Origin: Strigops habroptila
Taxonomy: Eukaryota > Chordata > Aves > Psittaciformes > Psittacidae
DNA length: 64,000 nt
Assembly (NCBI RefSeq): GCF_004027225.2
Contig: NC_044289.2
Location: 6,623,761 to 6,687,760 of the forward strand
Direction: 5' to 3'
Each line of letters opens with the position of its first letter. Position 1 is the stretch's first letter. The translations under genes and the position numbers were made by a program. The notes beneath the pieces are model-generated. The model did no database searches. It was not told the origin of the DNA and was given only the letters and a program-made list of their open reading frames with translations. Positions 32,537-46,375 of this stretch are shown here, piece after piece.

Positions 32537-35500
32537 TGGTTATGGTTTCTAAAATTCTTTGCTTATACATTTCAGTCAAGTAGGATTTAAGCCTGATCCT
32601 GTAAAAGAAAGGGCAAATAATTATATTTTACATTGTTAATATAATAAGGCTTTCCAGCACTTCAGCAGAATGAGCATGAAGAATGCATTTTTAATGTATT
32701 CTTGTTTTAAAGGTGACTTGGGAAGCATTTTTGGAAGTTTTATTTATGACCCGAGGTAGTTCCTGTCTACAGGAGAATAGACAAACTCAGCTGGAGCAGG
32801 CTTTATTAGCATACCTTTTAATTTTGAATACCACAGTATGTTATTTTTAATAGTTCATAGTTTTTGCTTTATGAGGGCTTTTAATAGAACTATTTCTGAA
32901 ATAACGCCACAAATTACATGCGGAAAACCTTGCAGAGTGTACCATCTGTGGCTATCCTGGTTGTCAGAAGCAGATAACATAGGAGTTTAGAGGTGGACCA
33001 GGCAGTGCCTGAGCTGGTAGCTTCCAAGAGGTATGAAAATTTGATAAGGGCATGAAAAAGCACTGGTGAACTGTGGCAAGGTTCTGCACTGGGGTTTTGT
33101 TCTGGCTTTCTACACAATTTAGGAGTGACACCTCTTAATGTCTGCTTTTCTTTTTCACTTTTTTCTTGGGGGTCCTTTATACTTGCAAACCTATCTGAGC
33201 ATGCGTTGGGTTATATTCTAAGTTGCTAAAACAGCTAAGTAAATATGAATGAGAAATGGACAATTTTAAATGTAATAAAGGTGCTATAGATAGAAAGGTG
33301 ACAGTAACATTGGGAATATCGACACTGCAGTGGCTGTAGAAATGGGTGCTTTCAATTCTTCCTCCCTCTGCAACGGAAGTGTCAGAGTTCTGGGTCTCTC
33401 TGGAGAAAAGGAGTTGCCCCACTTGGATACTCAGTGTTTATCAGATCAATATCCATATAAACAAAACTGAAGAGTTCCAGTCATTCAGTTCTCAGAGTTC
33501 AATGTTGTTGTTACTGCTCCAGTGTTTGTCAGTTCTTCAGGCATGAAAAATCACTAGTTGCTACTGTGGGGAAAAAATCCCCGCCCTGTCCCACACACTT
33601 TCCCATCTTTGTAAATCATAAGGGATGTCATAAGGAACTTACACAGAGAATTATAAATGTAAAGTTTTGTCTACTGATAGATCACATTTAGAACCAATTT
33701 TAGATTCCATGTTCCTATCAAAATATTGCTTTCAATAATTAAAGGCTACATTTTTGGAAGCTTAAATAACCTATGTAGAGAAATTTGTATTCTTATCTAG
33801 GTTTTTCAGCTAAAACCAGTTCTAACTGTTATCTGCTGGTGGCACCATTACACCAGAAGAATTTCATATCCAAGTCTTAAACAGGAAAAATGACACAGAT
33901 AACACCTTTCAATCTGATTTTGGAGGGGGGGGTGGGAGAAATGTTTGTATTATTTCTTCATAGACTGATATCAGTTATACTGTTTGTCTTGTTGTCTGTC
34001 CTTCTCAACAACAGATGTTATTAAAACAGGTGATTGCAGCAGATTTTGGACTGAGCATGCCAACATGGGTCAAACAGTTAACAAGGAAAGGAAGAACAAA
34101 CACTCGTGGAGCTGGATGTAGACATTGAGACTTTTATATGCAGGTGACATTGCTGAAATCTGGTAAGAGCTGATGCCTTCTGGCTCTCGTGTCAAGACAG
34201 GACTCACTCACTCAGATCTAGCCGAGTTTCAGGGTTGATGATAGTCTACGCTGGTGAGCTTCAGAGAGGATCAGGGCAGACAAAGAACTGCAGCACTGTA
34301 TTGAATAAAAGCTCACAGCCAAAATAGCTGGAAAGACAGACACTAGCAGCTGGCAAACCTTTGCTTATCTCTACCCATATGTTAAAGTTGCTCACCTTCG
34401 AGCTTCAAGAGCTGTTAACTCTGAAAGCACCACTCACTCCCATCCCTGATGCTCTGAGCTGCTCAGTGCAGGCTTTAGACAGCAGCAGGGCCTGGACCCT
34501 GTCCTCACTAACAAAGCATCCTGTGAATGACATTTTGGTGCCATGGGGCCTTTGTGGGTAAGTTCTAAAGAAATGAGCCTAATAAGGAACCTAATGGTGA
34601 TGAAACAGGGAAGGAAATTCTCTGGCAGTGTCACCTAAAGTGGGTGACCCTTTATGCAATCATACCCTGTGTTTTTCCTGCATTAGGAGTATTTCTACAT
34701 TGAGTTTTATTTCCTTTTTTTTTTTTCTTTCAGGAATGTTGGCTTAATAAATCAAAAAACAATCTGGAACTTGGTTCATCTTTTGAATGGTGATGATTAT
34801 TCTCTGACACTTGGCTTTTCTAGTTGTTAGGTGGGTAAGAACAAGGCCATTAATCTTATATCTCCTCTCTAAATTTTGACAAGGGTTTGGTTTGTGGTAT
34901 GATCTATTGATAAAATGCTTCCTGGAAGCTCTTAATTTGCTACAGAATGACTGAACACAGGTACATTAGCTTTTGTCTGTGGGGTAACCGCATCCTTTGG
35001 TTTTTGTTGGCAGCTAAAATACAGCTGATTCTGTCTTTTTTTTTGCACAAGCTTATAGTTGTGTGAAAAAAATCTATGGATTAAAAACAAGACCTCATTT
35101 TTTAAACATATAGGTTGTGTTTGTACATGCAGATGGCTGCGGGGGGGGTGTTTTGTTTTTTATATAGTGAACACTGTACATTCACAATCTTTTAATACAA
35201 CTTACATCCATTCTATATGTAGTAGTTGCATATATGTATATTTTAGGCCTGTACCAAATCTTTCCGCTACCCCAAGTTTAATTTCTAAGGATGATACTGC
35301 TTGCTGCATTTGCCCTGTTGTTAAAGTTAGTGTGGGTTTAAATCATCCTCTGGCTTAGGAAATGCCAGCAGTGCTGCTTGTAGCATGGAGGGGGTATTCC
35401 AGGTAGACTTGCATTGTATTTTCTTGACTCTTCTCTACAGATTTACTGTTGGCCACTGCTGGAAGCAGGTTAGTGTGTGTGGTGGCTCCTCCTCCAGCTG

Positions 35501-36774
35501 GTGAAGTGCAGCAGTTGATAGTTAAACAGTTATTTTCTGTGTACTTTTTCAGAGAAATAGATTACAGAAAGTGTTTTGGATGTACAGTTTGCATGTGTTT
35601 GGTAGTTGCTAAGTTTCCTGAATCTGAATCTGCATTTTCTTTGTTTCTACATTCCCTTTCTGACTTGGACAAAAATTTTGAGGAATGAAAATGTCTGACT
35701 TAATACTTCCTGCTTTCTCTATTTCACTGAGCTTTTCCTAATCCTCCATGTATTTCCTAGACTTTTTCATCATTGATATCTATTGATACGTAACTGTATG
35801 AGTCAATTGTATACCACAGTACACACTGCAGTTTGGCTTCTCCTGTGGCTAGCAGAGGCAATCGCTTCCAGCACAGAGAGTGGTATTTCTCCATACAGGT
35901 GTCCTCTAACTTTAGTTTTTAGCTTAATGTTATGAAGATTGAAAACTTTCAGTAGTTACCTAAATTAATCTTTCTCCTCAAGAACACAGTGCTAATTAAA
36001 TGCACAATGGATTCTATTAATTCTGTTCTTACAAGGAACTAATTACTCTATTCTTCTTCCTTTACTCAAAAATGGGAGAATCACGCAATACTTCTGTCCA
36101 TTGTGAATATTCTTATCCATGGCACAAGATCCTATATGTTAGGATTAAACAAGAGAGAAAATGATGTAGTTTATAAATTATCTTATAAACTCGTTGCCCT
36201 CCTCATGGTTAATGTTGCTTTGTATTTGGGCAGAAGTAATTTGTGCAAGACACATTGCTTATAGGACAGTGCCTAAAAATATTTCCAAAGGTCATTGCGC
36301 ATCAGACAGAAGGCAGCACTTGTTCCAGCACTTGTTCGTTCTGAGAACTACAGGTCTTTGTTAATATTAATTGTGCATATTTTAAACAGGGCATGTTTTA
36401 AAAATACGCTGCACAAACATGCAGCGATGAGCATTTTGTAAGCCCTGCGACTGGATAATGGAGGTCAGTTCTTCACTGATGATTCGAGGCATAAATGTTT
36501 GCTGTTTTTATTAACCTCGAGGTTTGTGAATTAGAGCCATACTGTGCATATGCTTCCAGGAAAGCGGGGTATGCTTCCACGCTCACAGTTTCCAAAAATA
36601 CAAGTAGAATAAAAATAGTAACAAAGATGTATAAAGCACCAAGAAGATTCAGAGCTAATCATTTGCACAAACATTCACCATGATTGTGCTTATAATAGTA
36701 ACCATGTACACAGAACATGGGAAAAAATCTGCTGGGAGATCAAGGCCAGATTCCCTACGCGCCCAAAAGAGCCT

Positions 36775-36811
36775 GAGCTGCCGTGAGGAGGATTTGAGCT
36801 GCCGTAAGGAG
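36775..36811. repeat. Two-copy 16-bp repeat, period 21
   Basis: GAGCTGCCGTGAGGAG (36775-36790) recurs as GAGCTGCCGTAAGGAG (36796-36811), differing at one base. It lies in a GC-richer stretch and has no coding context that I can support. Confidence 0.8.
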
Positions 36812-38381
36812 ATGGACTTACAGGACAGCCTCCTGCTCCTCTCTGCCTGCCTTTATAGCTACTGGCCCAAGAATGCACCTGCCGGCAGGGCTCAGGCTCA
36901 CAGTGGGATTTGGTGCAGCTGCTGTCCCGGCCACCCCTGCTCCCTCGGGTGGTTCAAATAGCTCGCAGAAGGCAGAGGTGGCAGCGTGCTCCGTGGGTGG
37001 TGTGAGGATCCGGATGGGTTGTCCCCAGGGTGTTGTCTTCTTTCTGATGGGGGTGGTACAACTGGGAAAGGATGAAGCGAAATGGAAAACTTGCTCCCAA
37101 AATATGACACATGCATTCATCTTTTCTGACACCTCTTCTAGTGAGCTCAGATGAAATCAGAAGACATGGTTCTCTCTTCAGGTAGACATTATCTAAGAAT
37201 TATGCTTTTACTAAAAAACCCCCATGATTCTGAGATGTTTATATGTCTCCAGAGAAAAGGCTGCAATATTTGAAAGGCTGTATCAATGTTAAAGAAAGAA
37301 ACCCTAATGCCTGAACACCACTCCCATCAAGGCCATCTCTAGCATGCTTGGTTTGTTCTGTAATTTATCCTTAATAAGAAAATGTTGAGAAGTTCTGATT
37401 CTGGCTCTGCATCAAAGGCAGGGAAGCTGTACATGTACATCATTGTTTATAACGTGACACAGTGCTGCATGGCAATTTACAAAGCACATTGGTGTTGCTA
37501 ATGAGTATTATTCACACAGATTTAGGAGAAGAAGGAATGCGGGAAGAATGAAGTGTAGGGAAAGCGACAGCATTGCAAGCCTGGAGGGTGATGCTGTGTA
37601 GGTAAAGTCATTTCAGAGATTCTTTAAATGTTACATTTACAAAGATAAATATTAATTTTCTTTTCAAAGAAAGGTTGAGGTAGAACAGATGGGAGGGTTG
37701 CCTAGAAAATGATTAGCAAGGAAGTAATGTGCACATATGGACATTTCCTGCTTTTACATCAATTTTACTTTTTTTTTATTAATTTATGAAATAGCCTTGA
37801 GTGGAATAATTGTATTTATTAGTGTGGTATGAAGACAAGAATTTCCAGCATCTCAAAAGGGCTGTCTTGCACTGTACCTCTCATGTTGTATTTGACTACC
37901 CCATTTCATCTCTGCCTCACACACGCTTTTGTTTTTGAGAAAGCAAGATGCCATGATTTGAACAAAAATTGAACGGCATCTTTTACTTGTATTGTGTGCA
38001 ACCTTTTCCACCTAGAGAGGTTAAATGTGGGTAGGGCTTTGACCACCTTCCCGTGGTGGACAGTCATTGGTCCTGCCTGCCCAGGGCACAGGTTTCCGCT
38101 CTCTCTTCCTCCAAGCACAATTAAAATTCATCAGCTCATTCCTACTCTCCCTACCTGAGAATCAGATCCATGAAGCAGATTTGGAAGGGGAGGCCATTGA
38201 TAGATTGAAGGCCAAGGAATATCTTCCTCCCTGGTCCCTCCCAGTATCCATCCATGCAGTCCCTGCACTGTGCACTGGATGTCCTCCACCTCTCTGCTCC
38301 TGAGAGATCCCCTGGGTTTCCCTGTGAGAATCCCATTTTCCTCCCTGAGCATCCCCCTCCAAGCATCCTGTAGCTCTGCAT

Positions 38382-38782
38382 ATGGCTGAGAAAGTTGGGG
38401 CTGTTCAGCCTGGAGAAGAGAAGCTGTGTGGAGACCTCATAGCAGCCTTCCAGTATCTGAAGGGGGCTACAAGGATGCTGGGGAGGGACTCTTCATTAGG
38501 GACTGTAGTGATAGGACAAGGGGTAATGGGTTCAAGCTTGAACAGGGGAAGTTTAGATTAGATATAAGGAAGAAGTTCTTTACTGTGAGGGTGGTGAGGC
38601 ACTGGAATGGGTTGCCGAAGGAAGTTGTGAATGCTCCGTCCCTGGCAGTGTTCAAGGCCAGGATGGACAGAGCCTTGGGTGACATGGTTTAGTGTGAGGT
38701 GTCCCTGCCCATGGCAGGGGAGTTGGAACTAGATGATCTTAAGGTCCTTTCCAACCCTAACTATTCTGTGATTCTGTGATGT
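38382..38782 (+). mobile_element. CR1 LINE 3' fragment, forward orientation
   Basis: This is a well-preserved CR1 tail of about 400 bp on the + strand. It begins with GCTGAGAAAGTTGGGGCTG and contains GACCTCATAGCAGCCTTCCA, GGTGGTGAGGCACTGGAATG and TGCCCATGGCAGGGGAGTTG. It ends in the tandem octamer ATTCTGTGATTCTGTGAT that marks avian CR1 3' ends. It includes the last part of the ORF2 frame (88-codon frame at 38426-38692) but no complete reverse transcriptase or endonuclease, so it is dead. Confidence 0.95.
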
Positions 38783-41700
38783 TCTGCTGCCTTTTTTTCA
38801 AGTAGCATTTGAACATATGTTTTGTATGGAGATGCTGATAGACAGCAACATCTGCTGCTCCCAGCCAGCTCATACCCTCTTATTTGGATTGTAATTACTT
38901 CATTGGCTGTGATCTGTGTCCTGTGTTTGCCCACTGTCTGTTTCTGTCAGGTCTTCATCTTCCACAAACTACCCTTTATGTAGTGATGATAATTAAACCT
39001 CCCCTTCACCAGGCAGATCTGAGCAGGGCAAGAAGGGACCTACTTGTCCATGCAGCTACCAAAGAAGATGCAGCTTGTAATGATGCCTTAATCACCTGCC
39101 TCCTAGACAGTAGCTGGGACCACCTATTTGTTTCAAACAAGCTATTTCAGCAGCTGTCAGATGTGAATGGCTTTCAGCTGCTGACAACCTGTGCCCGATG
39201 CAAACCAGCAGACATGTCATGGAAATGCTAGTAAATATTCATGTGGGACTAACAAAAACAGTGCAAGTATGGTTGTCAGAGCTCTTAGGTCAGTATATTG
39301 CAGCCAGCCCTGCTGTGTTGGGTTGAGTGTGATGAATGCAGGGCAAATGTTTAGAAGTAATGTTGTTTTTACATTTGTGAGAAAAAAACCCACCAAAGGT
39401 AATGGGGTTGCAGGGGCATGTGAGTAAGAGCAGGATTAGTGCCACTGTGTAATGGAAGCAGTTCTAGGTCAGCATTATTGTCTGTTGCGGGTGATGCACT
39501 GAAACTTGCTACTGAAGGAAAGGGGTTGCTGAGTTTAATCATTCTGTTTGCATTTCTCTTCTGAACCTGTGTATGAATAATTGAAAGTTTCTCACCAGAT
39601 CTGTGCTAGATGCCTAAGGAACACAGGAACCCAGTGATTGAGTTCAGTGTTTTAGCTTTTAAATTAATTAACTGATTTCAAGAAAAGGAAAGTGTTTGTT
39701 TTGGTCAAGACTTGATAATTTCCCAGTGTTCTAGCACCCTCAAAGCTTTGACATCAAAATAAAAACATTGTGAATCAGTCTCTTTAGACTGTTTTACAAA
39801 TGAATTGTGTCAATGTGTCTGCATGGGATTATTGTTAAATGATTTTGTTTGTAATGTGCTTTTACTTTCTTCAGCAGATTCTGGATAGCTGTGCTGAGAG
39901 GGGATGTTCAGATTAAAGTACATGATGGGGTGACAAAGATTCTGTAACAACAGAGTTGATGGAAAAGGATTATGGTCCTTTTGAAACTCTTCCTTGGTGG
40001 GAACCTTGAAGGTATGTAAAAAGCCAGTGATACACATTTGCTCGTGTTTCTCTACCATATCAATAACTTGCAAGTAACATTCAAAATCTGAAAAATGTTT
40101 TTAATCAGTCTTCTGTAAAAGTAATCCATTTTGGGAAGACTACTAAAGCTGTCTTTATATATCCCTTACCTCTTACCTCTACTGCCCAGAGTGAAGTTTA
40201 CTGTTAAAATTCACTAAAAAGTTGCTGGGTTTAGGATAGCATAAAAATGTGCAGAGCTGGACAGGGATTGAGAGACCAACCCTGCAAGCTATTGGAACAC
40301 AACAATTCTGCGTATGAGAGCTTCAGTGGGAAAAAATAACACTGTGGTTCGACTGTGGTCTGATTCTCATTTTCACTGGCTCTGCTATATACTGCTGGGA
40401 ACGGGTAGGATTCAGTCTTGAGTGGGACTGACCACAAGAGATGTTTCTTGGGTACGTGCAAACAAGACAGACTCTATATAGGCATCTACTTCACCTAAAT
40501 CTGAATATTATGATAAATTAGTGGTGATACGTCAATTCCCTTGCGTAATTATCCACATAGACTGTATATGTATATTTTTGTGGCAAAGAGGTCTTGTGAA
40601 ATTATTTTAATACAGTGCTTCAGATAAAGGATATTTTAGTTAGAAATTGTTGTCATGATAGTTACACAAAAGGATTCAAATACTCTGTAGCTTGGTATGA
40701 ATAAAATATTAAAAGATACAGGTGTTGTTCATGAACCATCAAAGAGTTTTCTACTGCCACTGTGTTTTATTAAAATGAAAAGGAGAAAAGAAAAAAAAAC
40801 AGAACCATGTGCTAATCCTGTTCTTTGTTGCTTAAGGGAAATTTCGGTATAAAGTAGCAATTTCCATATCATTTGAATAGCAGTTGTAAGCTATTGATGT
40901 TTAAAGTAAAATGTGCAGCTACTATAATCAGCAAAACAGATGCAAATATCTTGTCTCTATTTAAATGTAGCTCCCTCCTTGCCTTCTCAATTAGATTTAG
41001 AGTGGAAAACTCAATCAGATAATTAAAAACATAGAAGCAATTCTTTCATTTCTTTCATAGTACTAGTTTGTTCAAGAGCAGGTTGGAGTGAGCTTGACTA
41101 GGTGAAACAGCAGCGTGAGGGATGGTCCCTGCAGCATCGCAGCCAGCAATCCTGTCCTGGGCTGCAGAAGGTGCCAGAGCCTGGACTGCTTCGGAGGTGG
41201 GAAAGGGACAGTCTCCTACCTGACACCCTGTTCGCTAACCCTCTTCTGGGGACAGGAATGGCCTTTTAGATCTGTTCATGCTTGGTGGCATCCTAGTGCA
41301 AGTCTCTGCACGTTTGTGTAAGTAAGTAAGCAACAACAAAAACGGCATTTAGCATTTAGATCCCAGAGCAGTGGTTTTGCTTGTGCTGGGTACAGGGTAG
41401 CAGGTTAGATAAAATCCCACTGAACAACCTGAGCTCTGCCATCCCAGGATTTGGGTGGCTGGAACCATTCCTCGGAGAGCTTTTTAACTCTAAAAAAAAG
41501 CCTGTAGTGGTATGAAGAAAAAGTTTACTTTATCCATTGTATTTCTAAATTAAACAATGAGCACAGGTCGATGGTGCTTTTCTGCTTGGTGTATCTGAGC
41601 TGCTGGTGTAATGACTAGAGCCAGCTAGGGTTTTTCATCAGAATAATTTCTGAGTGCAACTGCCCTTCTTGGGAAAGGGAAAACTTCTCAGGAAAAGACT

Positions 41701-44700
41701 TGGGTTTAATTTAAATTAAACTCCTGTTAGATAAATGAAATACATGACAGCTTGGCTATGCACCTGGGTTAAAGGATCTTATCAATTTCTGAAACATGAA
41801 ATAGATGAGGCCTCCCAAACACGCTGCTGCTGGGGTGAGAAGCCCTGCTTTACTTCTGAAACACCTTCCTGGAAAAAAAGACTGTATTTTTTTTAATTAG
41901 TATTTTTCCTAATCAGGTGGTGTCTTACAGAAAAGGATTTCCATCTTGTGGTCAGCTGTGGTACTAAAACATTCCTGGTAGGGTTTTTTGATAGGAAACC
42001 AAAATGCTTTTAATAAGAGTACAAATCTGCTGCAGTTCTTGTGAAGGTAAATGTTGAAGACCTCACAGTCTGCTTGCATCCGTACTTGGGCATGTCTACC
42101 TATTAGGAGGTAAAAATGTCTCATGGTTAGCTCCCTTTAGAAAGTCATCTTTGGGACACGACAGAATTGGAAAAGGAATAATATAAGCTATTCACAAGAG
42201 AATGTTCAATTTTGACAAATTATACAGTGTGTCAGGAGCTATGCACAGGAGTCCAAACTCAGAATTATTTGGAGCCTTAAAGGAAAGGAGGCAATTACTC
42301 CTGAACTTCTGGGAAATATTCTATCCAGAGCCAAATATTGTTGCTCGGATTGTTTTCTATTCCAGGATGACTCTTTGGCTTAGTACGACGTCATCATAAC
42401 TTCATGCAGATATTTGTTCTTCAGGACAGATTTTGAAACTCATGCTCTAATCTCGAAATAGTAAAATGCTGCAGGGTTAAGTGCTGGGGCTCATTGGAAA
42501 ATCCACTCACTTCAGTGGGAAAGATTTTTTAATGTATTAAAAACAAAACAAATTTGGAAAGGTCATTTTAAATATTAAGATCTGTGACTGGAGGGCAGAG
42601 CTGTGTGCGCTGGAGAAGTTTAGAGCTGCTGGCATGCAGGAACTAGTTAGGTTGTTTATCTGGTGCCCCTTAAATGACCGCTATTGTACAAGCCAAGAAA
42701 TACAGGTGAGGCTGTCAAAAAGGAATAATTTGATTATGTTTAATTATTATCTTATTTGTCCATTTGTCCATTTCTGCACCAGAGTTGCGCACTCTGATGC
42801 CACCACTGATTGCACTGAAGATATTCTGACTTCAGTGAGAGCAGGACCAGCCCTGAATATTTATGAGGAGAGTTAAATAAGATCTCAAAATTCTTACAGA
42901 TGCATGTAAGAACTTTATAAGTTCTTTTTATTTTGAGGTCTTGTAACTAAAGGAGATGTTCCGTGTGTTCCTTAGTGGGTGCCAAAAAACTTATTTTCAG
43001 AAGTGTTTGAGTCTCAGGGAAAGTCAATGACTGCTATATTTAATCTGCAGCTTATGCAGCTGCTGCTGAAATCAAACCATGTTCTTTTGTAAGAATAATA
43101 GGAAAAAAACACCAAAAAATCAGCATTTATGTGAAGAATTAGGAACTGTACATATGACTTACATGACACAGTAATGTACAACAAAACTGCCTGAGGTTGT
43201 GCTTTAAATGTTACTGTAAGGAGAGTAGAAAATCAGAAAAACTTGTGAGCTCTTTGCAGTATTTGGTAAATAGGTTCCAGAAAAGCTTGCTTCCAAAGTT
43301 TACACATGGGCCTTGTTCTATTCGTAACTGCAGTAGGTGGGAATTATTGCCGTTGTCTCTATTGAAACAAGATCCAGTTTATTTTTTTTCTTTTTATGTG
43401 GAAGTATAAATCTTGGACCTGAATCACAAGAACACTGAAGGAGGAAAATACTTTGTCTTTTTATTAAAAAAAAAAAACCTCAAACCCCAAAATAATCAGA
43501 CAGCTGGTTAGTTAAAAGCACTAAAAATTACTTGAGGAAAAGCTTCCTTAAATCAAGTATTTTGCTTTTAGATTTTCCTGCAGAGTGCTGTGCTTATACC
43601 ATTTATTTCAAGTGTGAGAACTTTATGTCTGATCAAACCATTAGCAACTCTCTGGGAAGCAAACAGCAAAGCACCGGCACTGCTCGGGGCCAGTGTGAAG
43701 AAATGGAGTTTCTACACTTTGCATTTTGTCACAGGAAGAGAGTGATGAGGAGAGACCAGAGAGGAGAGGGGCAGATACCTTGGCAATGAAGGGAGCAGCA
43801 CAGCCCTCCCAGGGTGGCTGCACAACAGCCGCTGGGGAAGGCAGGCTGCGCTCTCCAGGCCCTGGTGACTGAGCTTCAGCAGACAGTTGGGATGTGAATT
43901 ACACACCCAGCAGGCCAGGCTGGCTACAGTCCCTGGGTCCTTCTCCCATTTTAGACTATTCTGTGAATCGCAATATGTACATGAATGGGCTTTTTTTCTT
44001 TCAAAGTTTTGGGAGCTCATGCATGGTCCCTTGCCCGTGGTAAAGCCAAATTTGAGGGGCTCTGCTGAGCCTGCTGGTGAAGATGCTGGTTGAGGGATGC
44101 ACATCTTTTTTCTTCTATTTACTGGATTGCTTCCCTTCTCTGCTTTGAACTACTAATTACGTCCCTTGAAAAACTTTGCTTAATTTATCTAGTTCTTCGG
44201 ACCTGTAATGTTTCCTGGTGTGCTGTATTTGTGTTGGTGTTCTACTTGTCTGAAATTCATTGACAAATGTCCATTTGTATGTTTGGAGGTGAGGTTTGTG
44301 CACATGCTTGTGTTTCCATTTGAAAACGTTTGCCCTGCCCAAGTAACTGTAATACCTGTGTGAGCTGCCATGTATCCCGCAGTCCTAACAGTGGCTGAGC
44401 ACCATCCTCCCTGCTTTTGCCATTTCCAGCCTTGGAGAGGACTATTTTGTGCAAGTTTTCATTCCCACATCCTTATCTCTTCAACTGTGACCAGAGAAGT
44501 AGGTATGGGTGCTTCGGAGAGAGCTGGCTGACCAAATGGCCTGTTGTTTTTTCCCTTTCACTACCAGTTGCTAAGTTCCTAAGAAATGTCTGAAGGAAGC
44601 TGCCAAGCACAGTTTTGTGGTGTTATTTTCCATATAAATGGCTCTAGGGTCACCAGAGTGTGGCTTCAGAAGACAGAGGTAATTGCTCCCAAGGTCAGGA

Positions 44701-46361
44701 GCAGCGGGGAGGTATCCCAAGTGGGAACCAGCAGTGATTTTTAAACTAGGAGGCACTTGTGACGTGGGCTCTTCTGGGCATGGTCTAGGCAGGGACACAT
44801 TGTGGGGAGTTCCTTTTGCCTTGGAAGGGGCTCTCCTGGCTACGACTCTGTGTGGTTCCACTTGGGTATCACTCTATCGCTTGGGTAAGTGATAAGAGTT
44901 CATGATGAGCAGAGGTTTCACTCGCCCGAAACTTCAGTTGTTTCTGTGACCAAAACACAGTGTGTTTTTCAAATAGGTTTTATGTTTTGCAGTTCTAAGC
45001 TATGTATGAACGCTGTGACACCAGGCTGCCAGCTTCCAACAGCAGCATCCCAGAAATACTGGTTAATCACTAGTTTATTAGTTTATGGCCTTAGGCAAAC
45101 CTAAAATCATTAGCAGCCCATTTGTTGGGCTAATGACTCTTTTTGCTAGATGTATAATTTAATATATGGTAACTTTCATGCTTAATTATGCTCTTCAAAG
45201 CTCCTTTTGAAGGAATTTATTTTTCTGTATGCGTGTATATAACAGGGTTGGGAGCTGGCTGGCTTTGGTTGCATGCTACTCTCTTAAAATCTAGAGAGTT
45301 TATTTAAGAAGATTTTAATTTAGATCTGGGTATTTCCTCCTTTGCTGTTCTTTCAATATTTTTATCTCTGAATGCTTGAAAAATAACCAGTGATGAATTA
45401 ACAACATGTTTGAAGTGGCATCATTTTATGCCCCATTGTAGCTTGCTACATTGTTTTGGACAAGACGTAAACCCAAAGTCCTGATCAATAGGGCCATTGT
45501 GGGAGCAGGTTCAGATGAATGCAAGCTTGATCTCAGTGTCCTGGCCTTGTTCCAGCCGGTTCACATTTGACTCAACGGCCAAGTCCCACTTCTGTTCTCG
45601 GCTACCCTCAGTGGGAACAGAGACAGACCACTGTAAAGTGCTGCTAATCCCACGTGCCATTTGCATGCAGCACTTGTAAGCATTCTGGATCAGTTTGGGT
45701 GAAAAAGGCTATGCATGTAAGATGTTCTTCATCAGCATCCCATATCCAGTACTATATCAATGATAGAAGGTTATGACTTTGTCAATCGGATAATTTTTTT
45801 GAGCTAGGCAGCTGATTGAGAGGATAATAAAAATGAATCTGATTTTCTTTCTGTGAGCTCTAGTGTCCCCTTTATGGAGATTAAAAATTTCCCGGTACTG
45901 TTTTCAGTTCCACAGAGCAAGCAAAAGATAATCTCCTGCTTGGATATACTCACACTGTTGCGATCCACTAATAGGATCGCCATACAGTTTTGACTTAACA
46001 GGCACTGGGAGAGGATAATCCTGTTTATTCGGTCATCCAAAACACTGATGATCTGAGATAATCAGTGGGCTGAGAGCAGGAGAGGAGGAGGGGTGCGTGA
46101 GGTTCGACTGGTCAAATGCTCGGTGTTGGGGAATGGCTTGATCTCATTACTGCAGCCCCAACAGAGCTTGGAGAGAGTACGAAAACCTCCTTCATAACAC
46201 AAGCCATGGAGAAGCCAACCTGGTAAGATAATGGCCTTTTGCAGAGTCTGATCCAGATGTTGTGCTCCACAATTTTCAGTTGTTCTTTTGTGACTGATTT
46301 AATACAGAAAGACTCAGATAAGTGAGTGGCCACATGAGATACTTCATACAAAATGCTTTGT

Positions 46362-46375
46362 CTACCAGGTGGCAG
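46362..46375 (+). promoter_or_regulatory. Candidate CTCF/CTCFL core motif
   Basis: CTACCAGGTGGCAG matches the consensus CCASYAGRKGGCRS at 13 of 14 positions; the mismatch is T for C at position 2. It has the same forward orientation as the candidate at 22790. The evidence is motif only. Confidence 0.35.

Larger units (their letters stand above)
30542..38381. other. Intergenic DNA, no recognisable gene
   Basis: About 7.8 kb without a conserved exon on either strand. Contents noted: a 14-bp perfect palindrome (31066-31079), a perfect 12-bp inverted repeat in an ATTA-rich patch (32509-32536), a short tandem repeat (36775-36811) in a somewhat GC-richer block (about 36750-37080), and several T-runs. 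Open frames of up to about 100 codons occur but show no domain or exon pattern. Confidence 0.6.

Noticed and set aside
38426-38692. 88-codon + strand frame as a gene
   Set aside because: It lies wholly within the CR1 tail and is the end of the decayed CR1 ORF2 frame.
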